A stretch of 18,722 nucleotides of DNA from Chloroflexota bacterium (GCA_021796155.1 JAJYOO010000011.1:1-18722), one strand, 5' to 3'; counted from the first letter of the stretch, positions 6,412-14,153 are shown. Notes: a model not told the origin generated them from the sequence alone. Program-made: numbers and translations.

Positions 6412-7149
6412 TTATCCATAGCGTTTGCCGAACCACATTCGTCCAAGCAGGTTATCTTTTACAAAAATTTGATGATATAACGCCGCACCTGCATGGAGGA
6501 GAATCAATAAGAACAGCAATGCCCAAGCCACTCCGTGGAGGCGGCCTAATTGGAATAAAAGGTTGCCGCGTCCAAAGCCGCCTTCGAATCCACCTTCACC
6601 GCCGCCAAATTGTGGAGCTTGACCGGGCTGGAATTGGAACTGCCCGTTCGGCGGAATCTGTCCGGGTTGGAATTGTCCGTTGGGTGGAAATTGTCCCGGC
6701 GTGAACTGCCGCGGGTTCGAGCTGGCCAGCCCAAATGTCCGCGCGAGGCGATTGCCCTGCAATCCAAGAATAATGCCAGTGATCAAAATGACGACCATGA
6801 AGAAATACAATCCCAAATGAGTCAGCTTGCCGACTATATCGAGGAACCGATTGCCGGTACTTGCCCAATCCGGACTCTTGGCGCGCCAGCGAACAACAAG
6901 GCGGACGATCAGCAATACCAATATTGCGGCCCCCAAGATAATATGGATACTTGAAATGTTGATGCCGGGGATTGTGAGGCCGCGGCCGCGTCCCTCACCG
7001 CCTTCACCGCCAAGAAGTCCAAGAAAAGCGGCGGCGAAGATCAAGAGGAAAATGGCCCAATGCAGCGCAACGAGAGCAGGATGATAATGTTTCGGTTTTT
7101 CTGAGACTGCTGGTGCAGGCGTGGAAATAGGCATGGCATCAGTGGACAT
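6412..7149 (-). CDS. Cytochrome b561-like membrane electron carrier with a Gln/Pro/Gly/Phe-rich insert
   Basis: A 245-residue protein with four main helices (about 25-46, 64-88, 108-130, 200-224). Candidate haem b ligands are His30 (in HW), His69, His111, His205 and His219, a distribution like bacterial cytochrome b561 or the Ni-hydrogenase-type b subunit. The C-terminus LYHQIFVKDNLLGRMWFGKRYG is typical of this group. Unusually, the loop between helices 3 and 4 (about 146-196) is low-complexity, with units such as PGQFPPNGQFQ repeated, then a Gly/Glu/Phe-rich part. A second Gly/Arg-rich loop lies at 47-58. The ATG at 7149 is preferred because AAAGGAG lies nine bases upstream; ATG 7155 would be only three bases away. 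The gene is divergent from the arginase gene. Confidence 0.8.
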   Translation of the reverse strand: MSTDAMPISTPAPAVSEKPKHYHPALVALHWAIFLLIFAAAFLGLLGGEGGEGRGRGLTIPGINISSIHIILGAAILVLLIVRLVVRWRAKSPDWASTGNRFLDIVGKLTHLGLYFFMVVILITGIILGLQGNRLARTFGLASSNPRQFTPGQFPPNGQFQPGQIPPNGQFQFQPGQAPQFGGGEGGFEGGFGRGNLLFQLGRLHGVAWALLFLLILLHAGAALYHQIFVKDNLLGRMWFGKRYG

Positions 7150-7227
7150 GAACATAAACTCCTTTGCGTCGAGTATACGGATGCTTGATGAACACGAGAT
7201 GACAAAAATGTGTAGGTCGATTTTTGG

Positions 7228-7298
7228 GGACGCAGATGAACGCGGAGAACGCAGATTTTTCACTTTCGAATCCGCGTAATCCGTACTTGTCCGCGTCC
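7228..7298. repeat. Degenerate palindromic repeat between divergent genes
   Basis: GGACGC (7228-7233) and GCGTCC (7293-7298) bound a stretch whose halves are imperfect inverted copies (ACGCGGA at 7240-7246 against TCCGCGT at 7271-7277). A related motif (ATCCGTGTTCATCCGCGTTC) occurs at 3809-3828. It fills much of the 220-base gap between the divergent genes. Confidence 0.4.
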
Positions 7299-7333
7299 AA
7301 ATAGATTTTGTGTAGTTGTATAAATGCCTGGTT

Positions 7334-7342
7334 TGATACAAT
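7334..7342 (+). promoter_or_regulatory. Extended -10 promoter of the arginase gene
   Basis: TGATACAAT at 7334-7342 is an extended -10 element; a weak TTGTAT (7316-7321) could serve as the -35 with 15-base spacing. The leader is about 20 bases and contains the Shine-Dalgarno GGAGG just before ATG 7370. Confidence 0.5.
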
Positions 7343-7369
7343 AACCGCCTGTTAGAACTCGGAGGAAAT

Positions 7370-8272
7370 ATGCAAATTGATATTATAGGCATTCCCATTG
7401 ATCTCGGCGCTGATCGCCGCGGCGTGGATATGGGCCCCAGCGCGATTCGCTATGCACATTTACAACAAAAGCTCGAAGCATTGGGTTATGCCGTCGAAGA
7501 TAAAGGCAACATCGAAGTGCCCATTGCTGAGATGTGTTCTGTCAATGATCCGAAGCTCAAATACATTGATTGCATTGTGCCGATGTCGCGCCGCGCGTCG
7601 GGTGCGGTTTCTACTTCGATGCAAGCCGGACATTTTCCGCTCGTGTTGGGCGGCGATCACAGTTTGTCCATCGGTTCGATTCGCGGCGCGGCAAAATCTA
7701 AAAAGCTCGGTGTGATTTGGATTGATGCTCATGCGGATTTCAACACTGAAAAAACCACGCCATCTGGAAATATCCACGGGATGCCGCTGGCCGCGCTGTG
7801 TGGACTCGGGGACGCGCGCTTGACGCAATTGTGGGACGAGCCGCTTCCAGTCGTGGACCCGAGGCGGGTTGCCATTATCGGGGCGCGTGACCTCGACCCG
7901 GGCGAAAAAGTCAACTTGCGCGAAGCCGGTGTGATGGTCATGGCTATGGAGCAGATTGACCGCTTCGGAATGGCATCCGTTCTGGAAAAAGCCATCGAGC
8001 GCGTATCACGTGAAACGGATGGCATTTATCTTTCGTTCGATATGGACGCCATGGATCCGCGTCACGCGCCTGGCGTCGGGACACCCGTTCCCGCTGGTCT
8101 GACTCAACGCGAAGGTCATCTTGCCTGTGAGATGATTGCAGAAACCGGCAGATTGATTGGTATGGACATTGTCGAAGTCAATGCCATTCTCGATGTGCAG
8201 AACCAGACCGGCGCGTTGGCAGTGGAATTTGTTTTATCGGTGCTTGGAAAGCGGATTTGGAACGGTGATTAA
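7370..8272 (+). CDS. rocF: Arginase
   Basis: A 300-residue cytosolic manganese ureohydrolase that would split L-arginine into ornithine and urea. Metal ligands are in GGDHS (His97), DAHADFN (Asp119, His121, Asp123) and SFDMDAMD (Asp224, Asp226). The segment DAHADFNTEKTTPSGNIHG keeps the Asn, Thr, Ser, Asn and His positions used by arginases to bind the amino-acid end of arginine, which separates it from agmatinase and formimidoylglutamase. The C-terminal MDIVEVNAILDVQNQTGALA is also typical of arginase. GGAGG precedes the ATG at four-base spacing. It could supply ornithine or nitrogen; its partner gene is not in the window. Confidence 0.9.
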   Translation: MQIDIIGIPIDLGADRRGVDMGPSAIRYAHLQQKLEALGYAVEDKGNIEVPIAEMCSVNDPKLKYIDCIVPMSRRASGAVSTSMQAGHFPLVLGGDHSLSIGSIRGAAKSKKLGVIWIDAHADFNTEKTTPSGNIHGMPLAALCGLGDARLTQLWDEPLPVVDPRRVAIIGARDLDPGEKVNLREAGVMVMAMEQIDRFGMASVLEKAIERVSRETDGIYLSFDMDAMDPRHAPGVGTPVPAGLTQREGHLACEMIAETGRLIGMDIVEVNAILDVQNQTGALAVEFVLSVLGKRIWNGD

Positions 8273-8278
8273 ATACAG

Positions 8279-8307
8279 TTGGCGAAAGTTTGAAGTGAGA
8301 CTACAAT
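8279..8307 (+). promoter_or_regulatory. Promoter of the response regulator operon, leaderless configuration
   Basis: TTGGCG (8279-8284), a 17-base spacer and TACAAT (8302-8307) are followed after six bases by the ATG at 8314. No Shine-Dalgarno sequence is present, implying a leaderless transcript. Confidence 0.65.
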
Positions 8308-8313
8308 AATCGC

Positions 8314-8940
8314 ATGAACGCTTTGAACGGCCCTTTACTCATTGTCGAAGATACTCCCGACACGCTCAATTTGTTGAAGGTGACGCTGGAGTTCAAGGGA
8401 TATTGCGTAGTCACTGCCCGGAATGGACACGAGGCTTTGGACGCCATTAAAAAAGAACGCCCGGCTGTGATCATCACCGACATCCTGATGCCCAAGATGG
8501 ACGGCTTCAGCCTTGTCCAGCGATTACGCATCAAACCAGAGACGCGGGACATCCCGGTTATATTTTTGTCTGCCACGTATGTTGCGCCCGAAGACAAACA
8601 GTTTGCGATGACACTTGGCGCGTCCCGCTTCATCGAGAAGCCGATTGACACCGAAGACCTGCTGAAGACAATTGCCGAGTTATTTGCAAAAGGCTCACCG
8701 ACAACTCCAAAGCCGCTTAATGAGCAGGAGTTTTACGAAGGATATAAGAAGCGTTTGCAGATAAAGCTCCAACAAAAGGCTACGCAAATTTCCCGAACGG
8801 AGCGCCTGCTCGAAACATTGTCGGAAGAAGAAAAGCCGCCATTCAAAGCAGACCTTCGTCAGGCCATCAATGAGCGGGAAGAGATCGAACAGGAACTCGA
8901 TCAAATTCACAAATTTCTCGAAAAGAACGCTTTAAAGTAA
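8314..8940 (+). CDS. Response regulator with C-terminal coiled coil
   Basis: A 208-residue protein. Residues 7-125 form a receiver domain: acidic pocket Glu12/Asp13, phospho-acceptor Asp56 in ITDILMPKMDG, Ser86 in PVIFLSATY and Lys109 in FIEKPID. The remainder (about 138-208) has no DNA-binding or enzymatic domain; it is charged and helical (YEGYKKRLQIKLQQKATQIS, then EREEIEQELDQIHKFLEK), predicting a coiled coil for dimerisation or partner binding. No histidine kinase lies next to it. The stop TAA overlaps the start of the next gene (TAATG), so the two proteins are translationally coupled and probably cooperate. Confidence 0.88.
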   Translation: MNALNGPLLIVEDTPDTLNLLKVTLEFKGYCVVTARNGHEALDAIKKERPAVIITDILMPKMDGFSLVQRLRIKPETRDIPVIFLSATYVAPEDKQFAMTLGASRFIEKPIDTEDLLKTIAELFAKGSPTTPKPLNEQEFYEGYKKRLQIKLQQKATQISRTERLLETLSEEEKPPFKADLRQAINEREEIEQELDQIHKFLEKNALK

Positions 8941-9722
8941 TGACACGACCTACATTATCTGAACTCGAAGAACTGGCCAAGTCTGCCGGAACCATCTTAC
9001 GCGAAAGCTACCACAAAGAACACCAGGTTTTCTATAAAGGCGTGATTGATCCCGTCACCGAAGTGGACCGCGCCTCCGAAGATTTTTTATTGGGTGAAAT
9101 TAACAAGCGTTGGCCAGGCAGTTACATTATGTCCGAGGAAAGCGGCATTACACAGGGAAACAACGGCTCGAGCTGGTATGTTGATCCGCTCGATGGCACG
9201 GTCAATTATGCTCACCGCATTCCGATCTTTTCCGTCTCAGTCGCTTATGCCTATAATGGCGTTATGCAGCTTGGCGTCGTTTATGATCCAATGCGCGATG
9301 AACTGTTTTCAGGCGAGCGCGGCAAAGGCGCACGGCTGAACGGACATTCCATTCATGCAACGGATCAAACCGAGCTGCAGAAAAGCCTTTTGGTTACCGG
9401 CTTTCCATACGATGCGTGGAACACGAAGCAAAATAACTTCGACAACTTCGTCCGCTTCGCAAAGCTGACTCAAGGCGTACGCCGCCTCGGGTCTGCGGCG
9501 CTGGACGCGTGTTATGTCGCGGCTGGCCGCTTTGACGGCTTCTGGGAATTGTCTCTCAAACCGTGGGATGTGGCCGCGGGCGGTCTGATCGCCCTGGAAG
9601 CGGGTGCTCGGGTCACAAACGTTCGCGGCGGCGACGATTTTATTTCTCCGCCGCAATCCATTATTGCCGCGTCGCCCGGCATTCATTCGCAGATTATCGA
9701 GAAACTGGATTCGACCGATTAG
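8940..9722 (+). CDS. Inositol monophosphatase family phosphatase
   Basis: A 260-residue cytosolic Mg-dependent sugar/inositol phosphate phosphatase. Motif A is WYVDPLDGTVNY (Asp82 and Asp85 bind metal), with the metal-binding glutamate in IMSEESG; motif B is KPWDVAAGG (Asp210). All catalytic residues and the usual length are present. SuhB-type inositol-1-monophosphatase is the likely role; a broader specificity (fructose-1,6-bisphosphate, NADP or PAP) cannot be excluded. Its ATG overlaps the stop of the response regulator by one base, an unusual pairing that suggests the regulator acts on or with this enzyme or its product. Confidence 0.9.
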   Translation: MTRPTLSELEELAKSAGTILRESYHKEHQVFYKGVIDPVTEVDRASEDFLLGEINKRWPGSYIMSEESGITQGNNGSSWYVDPLDGTVNYAHRIPIFSVSVAYAYNGVMQLGVVYDPMRDELFSGERGKGARLNGHSIHATDQTELQKSLLVTGFPYDAWNTKQNNFDNFVRFAKLTQGVRRLGSAALDACYVAAGRFDGFWELSLKPWDVAAGGLIALEAGARVTNVRGGDDFISPPQSIIAASPGIHSQIIEKLDSTD

Positions 9723-9799
9723 TGTTTTTAAAATCGCAAGAGTGAAAAAATGGGTTCACGCTATCTGATTAAAATAGGATTTATAGACTGACGTGAACG

Positions 9800-12700
9800 A
9801 TGAATCCATCCGAGATTCCGATTAGCAAGACAAAGATTCTGCTCCCCAAACGCCGTGCGGAGTTACTGACACGCAAGCGGCTTCTTGACGCGTTGTACGA
9901 ATTCCTTGAGCGGAAGCTTATCATGGTTTCAGCGCCTGCCGGTTATGGGAAAACGTCGCTGTTGATTGATCTGGCGCATCATAGCGATCTGCCGTTTTGC
10001 TGGCTGGCGCTCGATCCGCTTGACCGCGATCCGCAGCGTTTCATCGCTTATTTCATCGCCGCGTTGACCGAACGATTCCCGCAATTTGGCAACCGTTCCC
10101 GTTCCATGTTGAATACAATGACCAGCCTCGAAACCGCGATGGAGCCATTGCTGGTCACGCTGGTCAACGAGATTTACGATGACATCCACGAACATTTTGT
10201 CCTCGTGATGGACGATTTTCATTTGCTTGATGATGTTGAAGCCATCCAATATTTCGTAAACCGGTTTACGCAACTGGTTGGCGAAAACTGCCATCTGATC
10301 CTGTCGTCTCGTTCCCTGCCGGACCTTTCAGATTTGACGCTGCTGGTTGCCCGCGAACAAGTCGGCGGCCTCGATTTTTCAGACCTTACATTCAAGCCCG
10401 AAGAAATCCAGGCGCTCCTGGCGCAGAATCAGCAAATCCGCCTTTCAGACGACGACGCGCAAAAACTTGTCGAGGCTACCGAAGGCTGGATTACAGGTCT
10501 GCAATTTACAGACTTGAATCAGCTGCAATCCGGTGGGTTATGTTTCCAATCGTCTCACGCGGTCGGTATCAGCGTATTTGATTATCTCGGTGAGCAGGCT
10601 CTCGAACATCAAACCGAGACATTGCAGTTATTCCTTTTGCGAAGTTCCCTGCTCGAAGAGTTCGATACGAAATTGTGCGAAGAAGTATTGGCTCCGTTCT
10701 ATTCCGAACATCAAAACTGGTCGAAGCTGATCGAGACGATCATCCAGAAAAATTTGTTTGTGTTGCCCGTGGAAGCGAACGGCCAGTGGATACGCTATCA
10801 TCATCTGTTCCGTGACTATTTGCAGGGGCGGATGCGCGGTGAACGTCCCGATGAAGTTTTTCCCATTCTACAAAGGCTGGCGCACTTCCAGGAAAAAAAT
10901 GGACAATGGGAAAGGGCCTACCAGCTTTACAAACAACTCGGTGATATGAATGCCCTAGCTGACATGATCGAGCGGGCCGGGATCCCAATGTATCAAAATG
11001 CGATGTTGACTCTGGATAATTGGCTAAAGGATTTGCCGCCGTCCATTGCGCAGACGCGTCCGGGCCTGCTATCGCTGCGAGGGGCGGTTGAGTCTGCGAA
11101 GGGGAATGCTAATGAAGGAATAAGGCTGTTCAATCAGACCATCCCAAAATATCGCAAAGAAGAGAATATAGATAGCCTGGCTTTGACACTCGTACGACGA
11201 GCAACCGCATACAGACTGTTGGGAAATTACGAGGAGGCGATACAGGATGCAGATGAGGTGATACAGCTTGCTGAAAACAATGATGTGTTGCAACTGTATT
11301 ATGCCACGGCGCTTCGCGAGAAAGGACTCAGTCTATTTCGTCAAGGCCAGACCTTGCAATCATCGAACTATTTGGAACGTGCATCGGATATCTATAATCA
11401 CGTAAATGATATTCATTATATTCCAGTCCTATTTATGGAGATTGGTATGGTGTACGAAGCTATGGGGAGCCATAGCCAGGCCAAAGTATCTTATGAGAAA
11501 GCTTTGGAAGTTTGGCGACGAACAGGGAATCTTCCATGGCAGGCAACTTTGTTAAACAATTTTGGCTTTTTATATCAAAAGCTTGGAGAATATGAAAAAG
11601 CTGTACAGGTTTTTGAAGAGGGATTGCTTTGCGCCCAACAAAGCGGCCATAAACGCATAGAGGCGTTGATTTCCATTAGTTTGGGTGACTTGTATGTGGA
11701 TGTAGAAGATTTCGACATTGCCAGACAAAACTATCACCGGGCAGGCAGCCTAGTCCAACAACTCAATGAGCGTTTCCTGACTAATTACCTGGCAATTGCA
11801 CAGGCAAATCTAGCTCTCCTAAAAAAGCAACCATCACAAGCGCACGAATTTCTTGCTCACATACGTGAGTCTGTAAAAACAGGCGACTCTAATTACGAGT
11901 TTGGACTTTATTACTTAATGCATGGCCGCCTCTTATTGGAAGAAGGCAATTTTCAACAATCTATAGCTGATTTGATAAATGCCAAGCATCGCTTCCAGGA
12001 AGATGGGAGAGAAATGGAAACTAGCTGGAGCCGTGTTTGGTTATCCGCGGCACAAAGTCGAGGTGGACAAGTAGATGCGGCGCGAGGAGAAATAAGGGCT
12101 GCAGCTCAATATCCTCAACAAGTCAGTCCCTTTACCATTGTGGCTGTAAGGCAAGCAAAAGAATGGTTAAAAGACTTGCGTTATGACCATGAAATTAGAT
12201 CGTCGTTAAGGGGATTATTTGAGAAAGCTGACCGCGCTGAGGCTCAGCTGCCGCACATCCGCCGGCAATTAAGACGTTTAGCGCGAACAATGGAAGTTCC
12301 TACTCCACAGATGACCATCCAGGCTTTGGGGCATGGACAAGTATGGATCAACGGCAAATTGTTGACAATGAGCGAATGGCAGACTCAATCGGTGCGGGAG
12401 TTATTCTTCTATTTTTTGGCATTGGATCGGCCCGTTACCAAAGAAAAGATCGGAGAAGCCCTCTGGCCGGATGTTAACGAACCGGCAAAACTTAGAATAA
12501 GATTTAAAAATGAACTCTATCGCTTGCGGAGAGCGGTGGGACAGGATGCAGTGTTGTTTGACGGTAACCGCTATCAGTTTAACTCTACCGTAGACCATGA
12601 ATTTGATATTGAGGCATTTGAGACTTATTTAGCCAGAGCCAAATCTTCTTCGACACTTACCGAGCAAATAGACTTTTATCAAAGAGCAATTGCTTTAGTG

Positions 12701-13033
12701 CATGGTCACTATCTTGAAGATATTGGAACTACCTGGGTCTGGCCCGAACGTGAACGCCTAAGCCAATTGTATCTATCTGCCTTGTTGACAGTGGCAGAGC
12801 TTTATATAAGAGAGGCACAAATGTCGAAGGCTCTGGGTATTTGCCAACGTGCCTTGGAGTACGATTCGACGTTTGAAGCTGCTTATCGTTTAACCATGCA
12901 AATTTACTCTCGCATGGGAGATCGGGCATCCATTATCCATACCTTCCACGCATGTGAAGAAGCCATGCAAAAAGCATTTGATATGCCGCCCTCGGATGAA
13001 ACGCTAAGACTCCAGCGCGAATTGCTCGCCTGA
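9800..13033 (+). CDS. Large MalT-like ATPase/TPR transcriptional regulator with BTAD domain
   Basis: A 1077-residue cytosolic protein. An STAND-type ATPase occupies about 10-330, with P-loop SAPAGYGKTS (44-53), Walker B LVMDDFHLLDD (135-145) and sensor-like LILSSRSLP. A helical linker and tetratricopeptide repeats follow (about 360-800), for example AYRLLGNYEEAIQDADEVIQ and LNNFGFLYQKLGEYEKAVQ. The C-terminus has an OmpR-like winged helix (about 840-930, with KEKIGEALWPD and RIRFKNELYRLRR) and a bacterial transcriptional activation domain (about 934-1075). There is no C-terminal LuxR helix-turn-helix. Such proteins switch on transcription when a ligand or peptide binds the TPR sensor and ATP is bound. 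From about 11090 to 12900 the DNA is visibly AT-richer, with different codon choice from the first 1.2 kb, suggesting a mosaic origin. A strong terminator follows. Its likely targets are the genes at 13162-14153, but this is inferred. Confidence 0.88.
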   Translation: MNPSEIPISKTKILLPKRRAELLTRKRLLDALYEFLERKLIMVSAPAGYGKTSLLIDLAHHSDLPFCWLALDPLDRDPQRFIAYFIAALTERFPQFGNRSRSMLNTMTSLETAMEPLLVTLVNEIYDDIHEHFVLVMDDFHLLDDVEAIQYFVNRFTQLVGENCHLILSSRSLPDLSDLTLLVAREQVGGLDFSDLTFKPEEIQALLAQNQQIRLSDDDAQKLVEATEGWITGLQFTDLNQLQSGGLCFQSSHAVGISVFDYLGEQALEHQTETLQLFLLRSSLLEEFDTKLCEEVLAPFYSEHQNWSKLIETIIQKNLFVLPVEANGQWIRYHHLFRDYLQGRMRGERPDEVFPILQRLAHFQEKNGQWERAYQLYKQLGDMNALADMIERAGIPMYQNAMLTLDNWLKDLPPSIAQTRPGLLSLRGAVESAKGNANEGIRLFNQTIPKYRKEENIDSLALTLVRRATAYRLLGNYEEAIQDADEVIQLAENNDVLQLYYATALREKGLSLFRQGQTLQSSNYLERASDIYNHVNDIHYIPVLFMEIGMVYEAMGSHSQAKVSYEKALEVWRRTGNLPWQATLLNNFGFLYQKLGEYEKAVQVFEEGLLCAQQSGHKRIEALISISLGDLYVDVEDFDIARQNYHRAGSLVQQLNERFLTNYLAIAQANLALLKKQPSQAHEFLAHIRESVKTGDSNYEFGLYYLMHGRLLLEEGNFQQSIADLINAKHRFQEDGREMETSWSRVWLSAAQSRGGQVDAARGEIRAAAQYPQQVSPFTIVAVRQAKEWLKDLRYDHEIRSSLRGLFEKADRAEAQLPHIRRQLRRLARTMEVPTPQMTIQALGHGQVWINGKLLTMSEWQTQSVRELFFYFLALDRPVTKEKIGEALWPDVNEPAKLRIRFKNELYRLRRAVGQDAVLFDGNRYQFNSTVDHEFDIEAFETYLARAKSSSTLTEQIDFYQRAIALVHGHYLEDIGTTWVWPERERLSQLYLSALLTVAELYIREAQMSKALGICQRALEYDSTFEAAYRLTMQIYSRMGDRASIIHTFHACEEAMQKAFDMPPSDETLRLQRELLA

Positions 13034-13061
13034 CCTTCCGAGCCTACTTCATTGTTCATTC

Positions 13062-13086
13062 AAAGCAGCCGTTGGGCTGCTTTTTT
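13062..13086 (+). terminator. Rho-independent terminator of the large regulator gene
   Basis: AAAGCAGCC-GTTG-GGCTGCTTT forms a nine-pair stem (13062-13083), and the T-run continues to 13086. It separates the regulator transcript from the peptide cassette, which must have its own promoter. A tandem TTTTGAAGCCTG unit (13091-13112) and a small hairpin AAGCC/GGCTT follow. Confidence 0.85.
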
Positions 13087-13128
13087 AATCTTTTGAAGCC
13101 TGTTTTGAAGCCTAGGGGCTTGTATGAT

Positions 13129-13156
13129 TTGGTCATCCAGTCGAAGAAAGGATAAT
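13129..13156 (+). promoter_or_regulatory. Candidate promoter of the small-peptide cassette
   Basis: TTGGTC (13129-13134), a 16-base spacer and GATAAT (13151-13156) lie directly before the ATG at 13162. AAAGGA at 13147-13152 could instead be a Shine-Dalgarno sequence nine bases from the ATG, so the assignment is uncertain. Confidence 0.35.
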
Positions 13157-13161
13157 TTCCG

Positions 13162-13308
13162 ATGAACAATAAGATAGCCCGCTTTGCCCTTTTCGCCAGC
13201 AAAATCAACCGCCAGCATATCCAACTGGCGTTTGCAATCTTGGCATTAGCAATGCTTGTCCTTGGAATCGGTGCTCCCACGGACGGTGGGGGCGGAGTTC
13301 TTCATTAA
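13162..13308 (+). CDS. 48-residue peptide with hydrophobic segment and Gly-rich C-terminus
   Basis: The peptide has a basic N-terminal part (MNNKIARFALFASKINRQH), one hydrophobic helix (about 20-36) and a short tail, GAPTDGGGGVLH. It could be a single-pass membrane peptide or a secreted pro-peptide whose tail is released. The coding case rests on an AAAGGA ribosome site nine bases upstream and on the stop codon touching the GTG of the next gene without a gap (TAAGTG). The family is not recognised. It is the first gene of a three-gene overlapping cassette placed after the large TPR regulator, so a signalling or regulatory peptide is an attractive but unproven reading. Confidence 0.55.
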   Translation: MNNKIARFALFASKINRQHIQLAFAILALAMLVLGIGAPTDGGGGVLH

Positions 13309-13881
13309 GTGATTCTCCTCTTTGCCCTTGCCGCCGGACTATTGGTCGGTCTGGGATGGGCACGATGGCGCAAGGAACCTTATTGGGCGCCGAATGTACA
13401 GACAATATGGTTGGCTTTCATCGCCTTTGTTCCGCAGTTGGTTATTGCCTACTTGCCAGCCAGCCGCCATCTCCTGCCCAATTGGATCTCTGCATTAGGC
13501 CTGTCGCTGTCGCTAATCCTTTTCCTGGCATTTGTATGGCTTAACCGTCATTTGCCAGGTATGCCAATCCTGATCGTGGGCCTGTTGCTCAACCTGGCGG
13601 TGATTCTGTCCAATGGCGGATGGATGCCGATCAGCCCCGAAACGGCGAGCCGGTTGGCGGGTCCGGAAGCGATCCGAAACGTCAGCTTGGGCAGCCGGTT
13701 AGGGCAAAAGGATATCCTCCTGGCCGCGCAAGACACACGCCTTGAATTTTTGGCGGATCGTTTCCTCCTTCCAAGCTGGCTACCGTATCAAGCAGCTTTC
13801 AGCATAGGAGACGTCCTTATCGCGGCAGGTATATTTTGGCTGCTAGCCAAGCCGACATCAAATAAAAGAGTTGCCACATGA
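13309..13881 (+). CDS. DUF5317-like integral membrane protein
   Basis: A 190-residue protein with about five hydrophobic helices (roughly 2-17, 28-47, 55-76, 81-100, and 160-181). A conserved-looking extracytoplasmic or cytoplasmic segment follows the fourth helix (NGGWMPISPETASRLAG, then SRLGQKDILL). The NGGWMPIS segment and overall layout resemble the DUF5317 family of unknown function. It starts with GTG directly after the stop of the peptide gene, with GGAG eleven bases upstream; its stop overlaps the next start by four bases (ATGA). Translational coupling on both sides indicates a shared job, possibly handling or sensing the neighbouring peptides at the membrane. Confidence 0.75.
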   Translation: MILLFALAAGLLVGLGWARWRKEPYWAPNVQTIWLAFIAFVPQLVIAYLPASRHLLPNWISALGLSLSLILFLAFVWLNRHLPGMPILIVGLLLNLAVILSNGGWMPISPETASRLAGPEAIRNVSLGSRLGQKDILLAAQDTRLEFLADRFLLPSWLPYQAAFSIGDVLIAAGIFWLLAKPTSNKRVAT

Positions 13882-14153
13882 TTACATCTAATGTTTTTAC
13901 AACAAAATTACCTTTTAGAATCGGTTCGCAGAATTCCAATACCGGGATCAGCAGCGTGTTTGCGGCTGCCGTAGTGAACCGGGAATTCCGAAACATGCTT
14001 TTGCAAAACCCGAAGGCCGCGCTTGAAAACGGCTATATGGGCGAGCCGTTCCTTTTGACCGCTGAGGAACATTCCCTTTTGACTTCCATCGAAGCAACTT
14101 CTCTCACGGACCTTGCTCAACAGATCATCGTATCACAGGGAGTCGGCGATTAA
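13878..14153 (+). CDS. NHLP/Nif11-like leader-type small protein
   Basis: A 91-residue protein. Residues 28-84 (FAAAVVNREFRNMLLQNPKAALENGY, then LLTAEEHSLLTSIEATSLTDLAQQII) follow the pattern of the nitrile-hydratase-like leader clan: an aliphatic helix, EFR..LL.NP..AL, a Gly turn, LT.EE...L, then a second helix. Members serve as leader peptides of ribosomally made, modified peptides or as free-standing small proteins (Os1348-like). Here only VSQGVGD follows the leader-like part, so there is no obvious core peptide, and no YcaO, radical SAM, LanM or exporter gene is in the window. The unusual Ser/Asn/Thr-rich N-terminus (residues 1-26) might instead carry function. Its ATG overlaps the previous stop. 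Confidence 0.6.
   Translation: MITSNVFTTKLPFRIGSQNSNTGISSVFAAAVVNREFRNMLLQNPKAALENGYMGEPFLLTAEEHSLLTSIEATSLTDLAQQIIVSQGVGD

Noticed and set aside
7150..7398. N-terminal extension of the cytochrome b561-like frame to 7398
   Set aside because: It would overlap the arginase start and its promoter and translates an intergenic repeat; the AAAGGAG site supports ATG 7149.
7370..8272. Formimidoylglutamase (hutG) completing a histidine pathway with hutI
   Set aside because: The residues after DAHADFN match arginase substrate contacts (Ser, Asn and His at arginase spacing) rather than HutG.
13062..13160. CRISPR or tandem array near the regulator terminator
   Set aside because: Only two copies of a 12-base unit (TTTTGAAGCCTG) occur, without spacers or repeats of CRISPR length.
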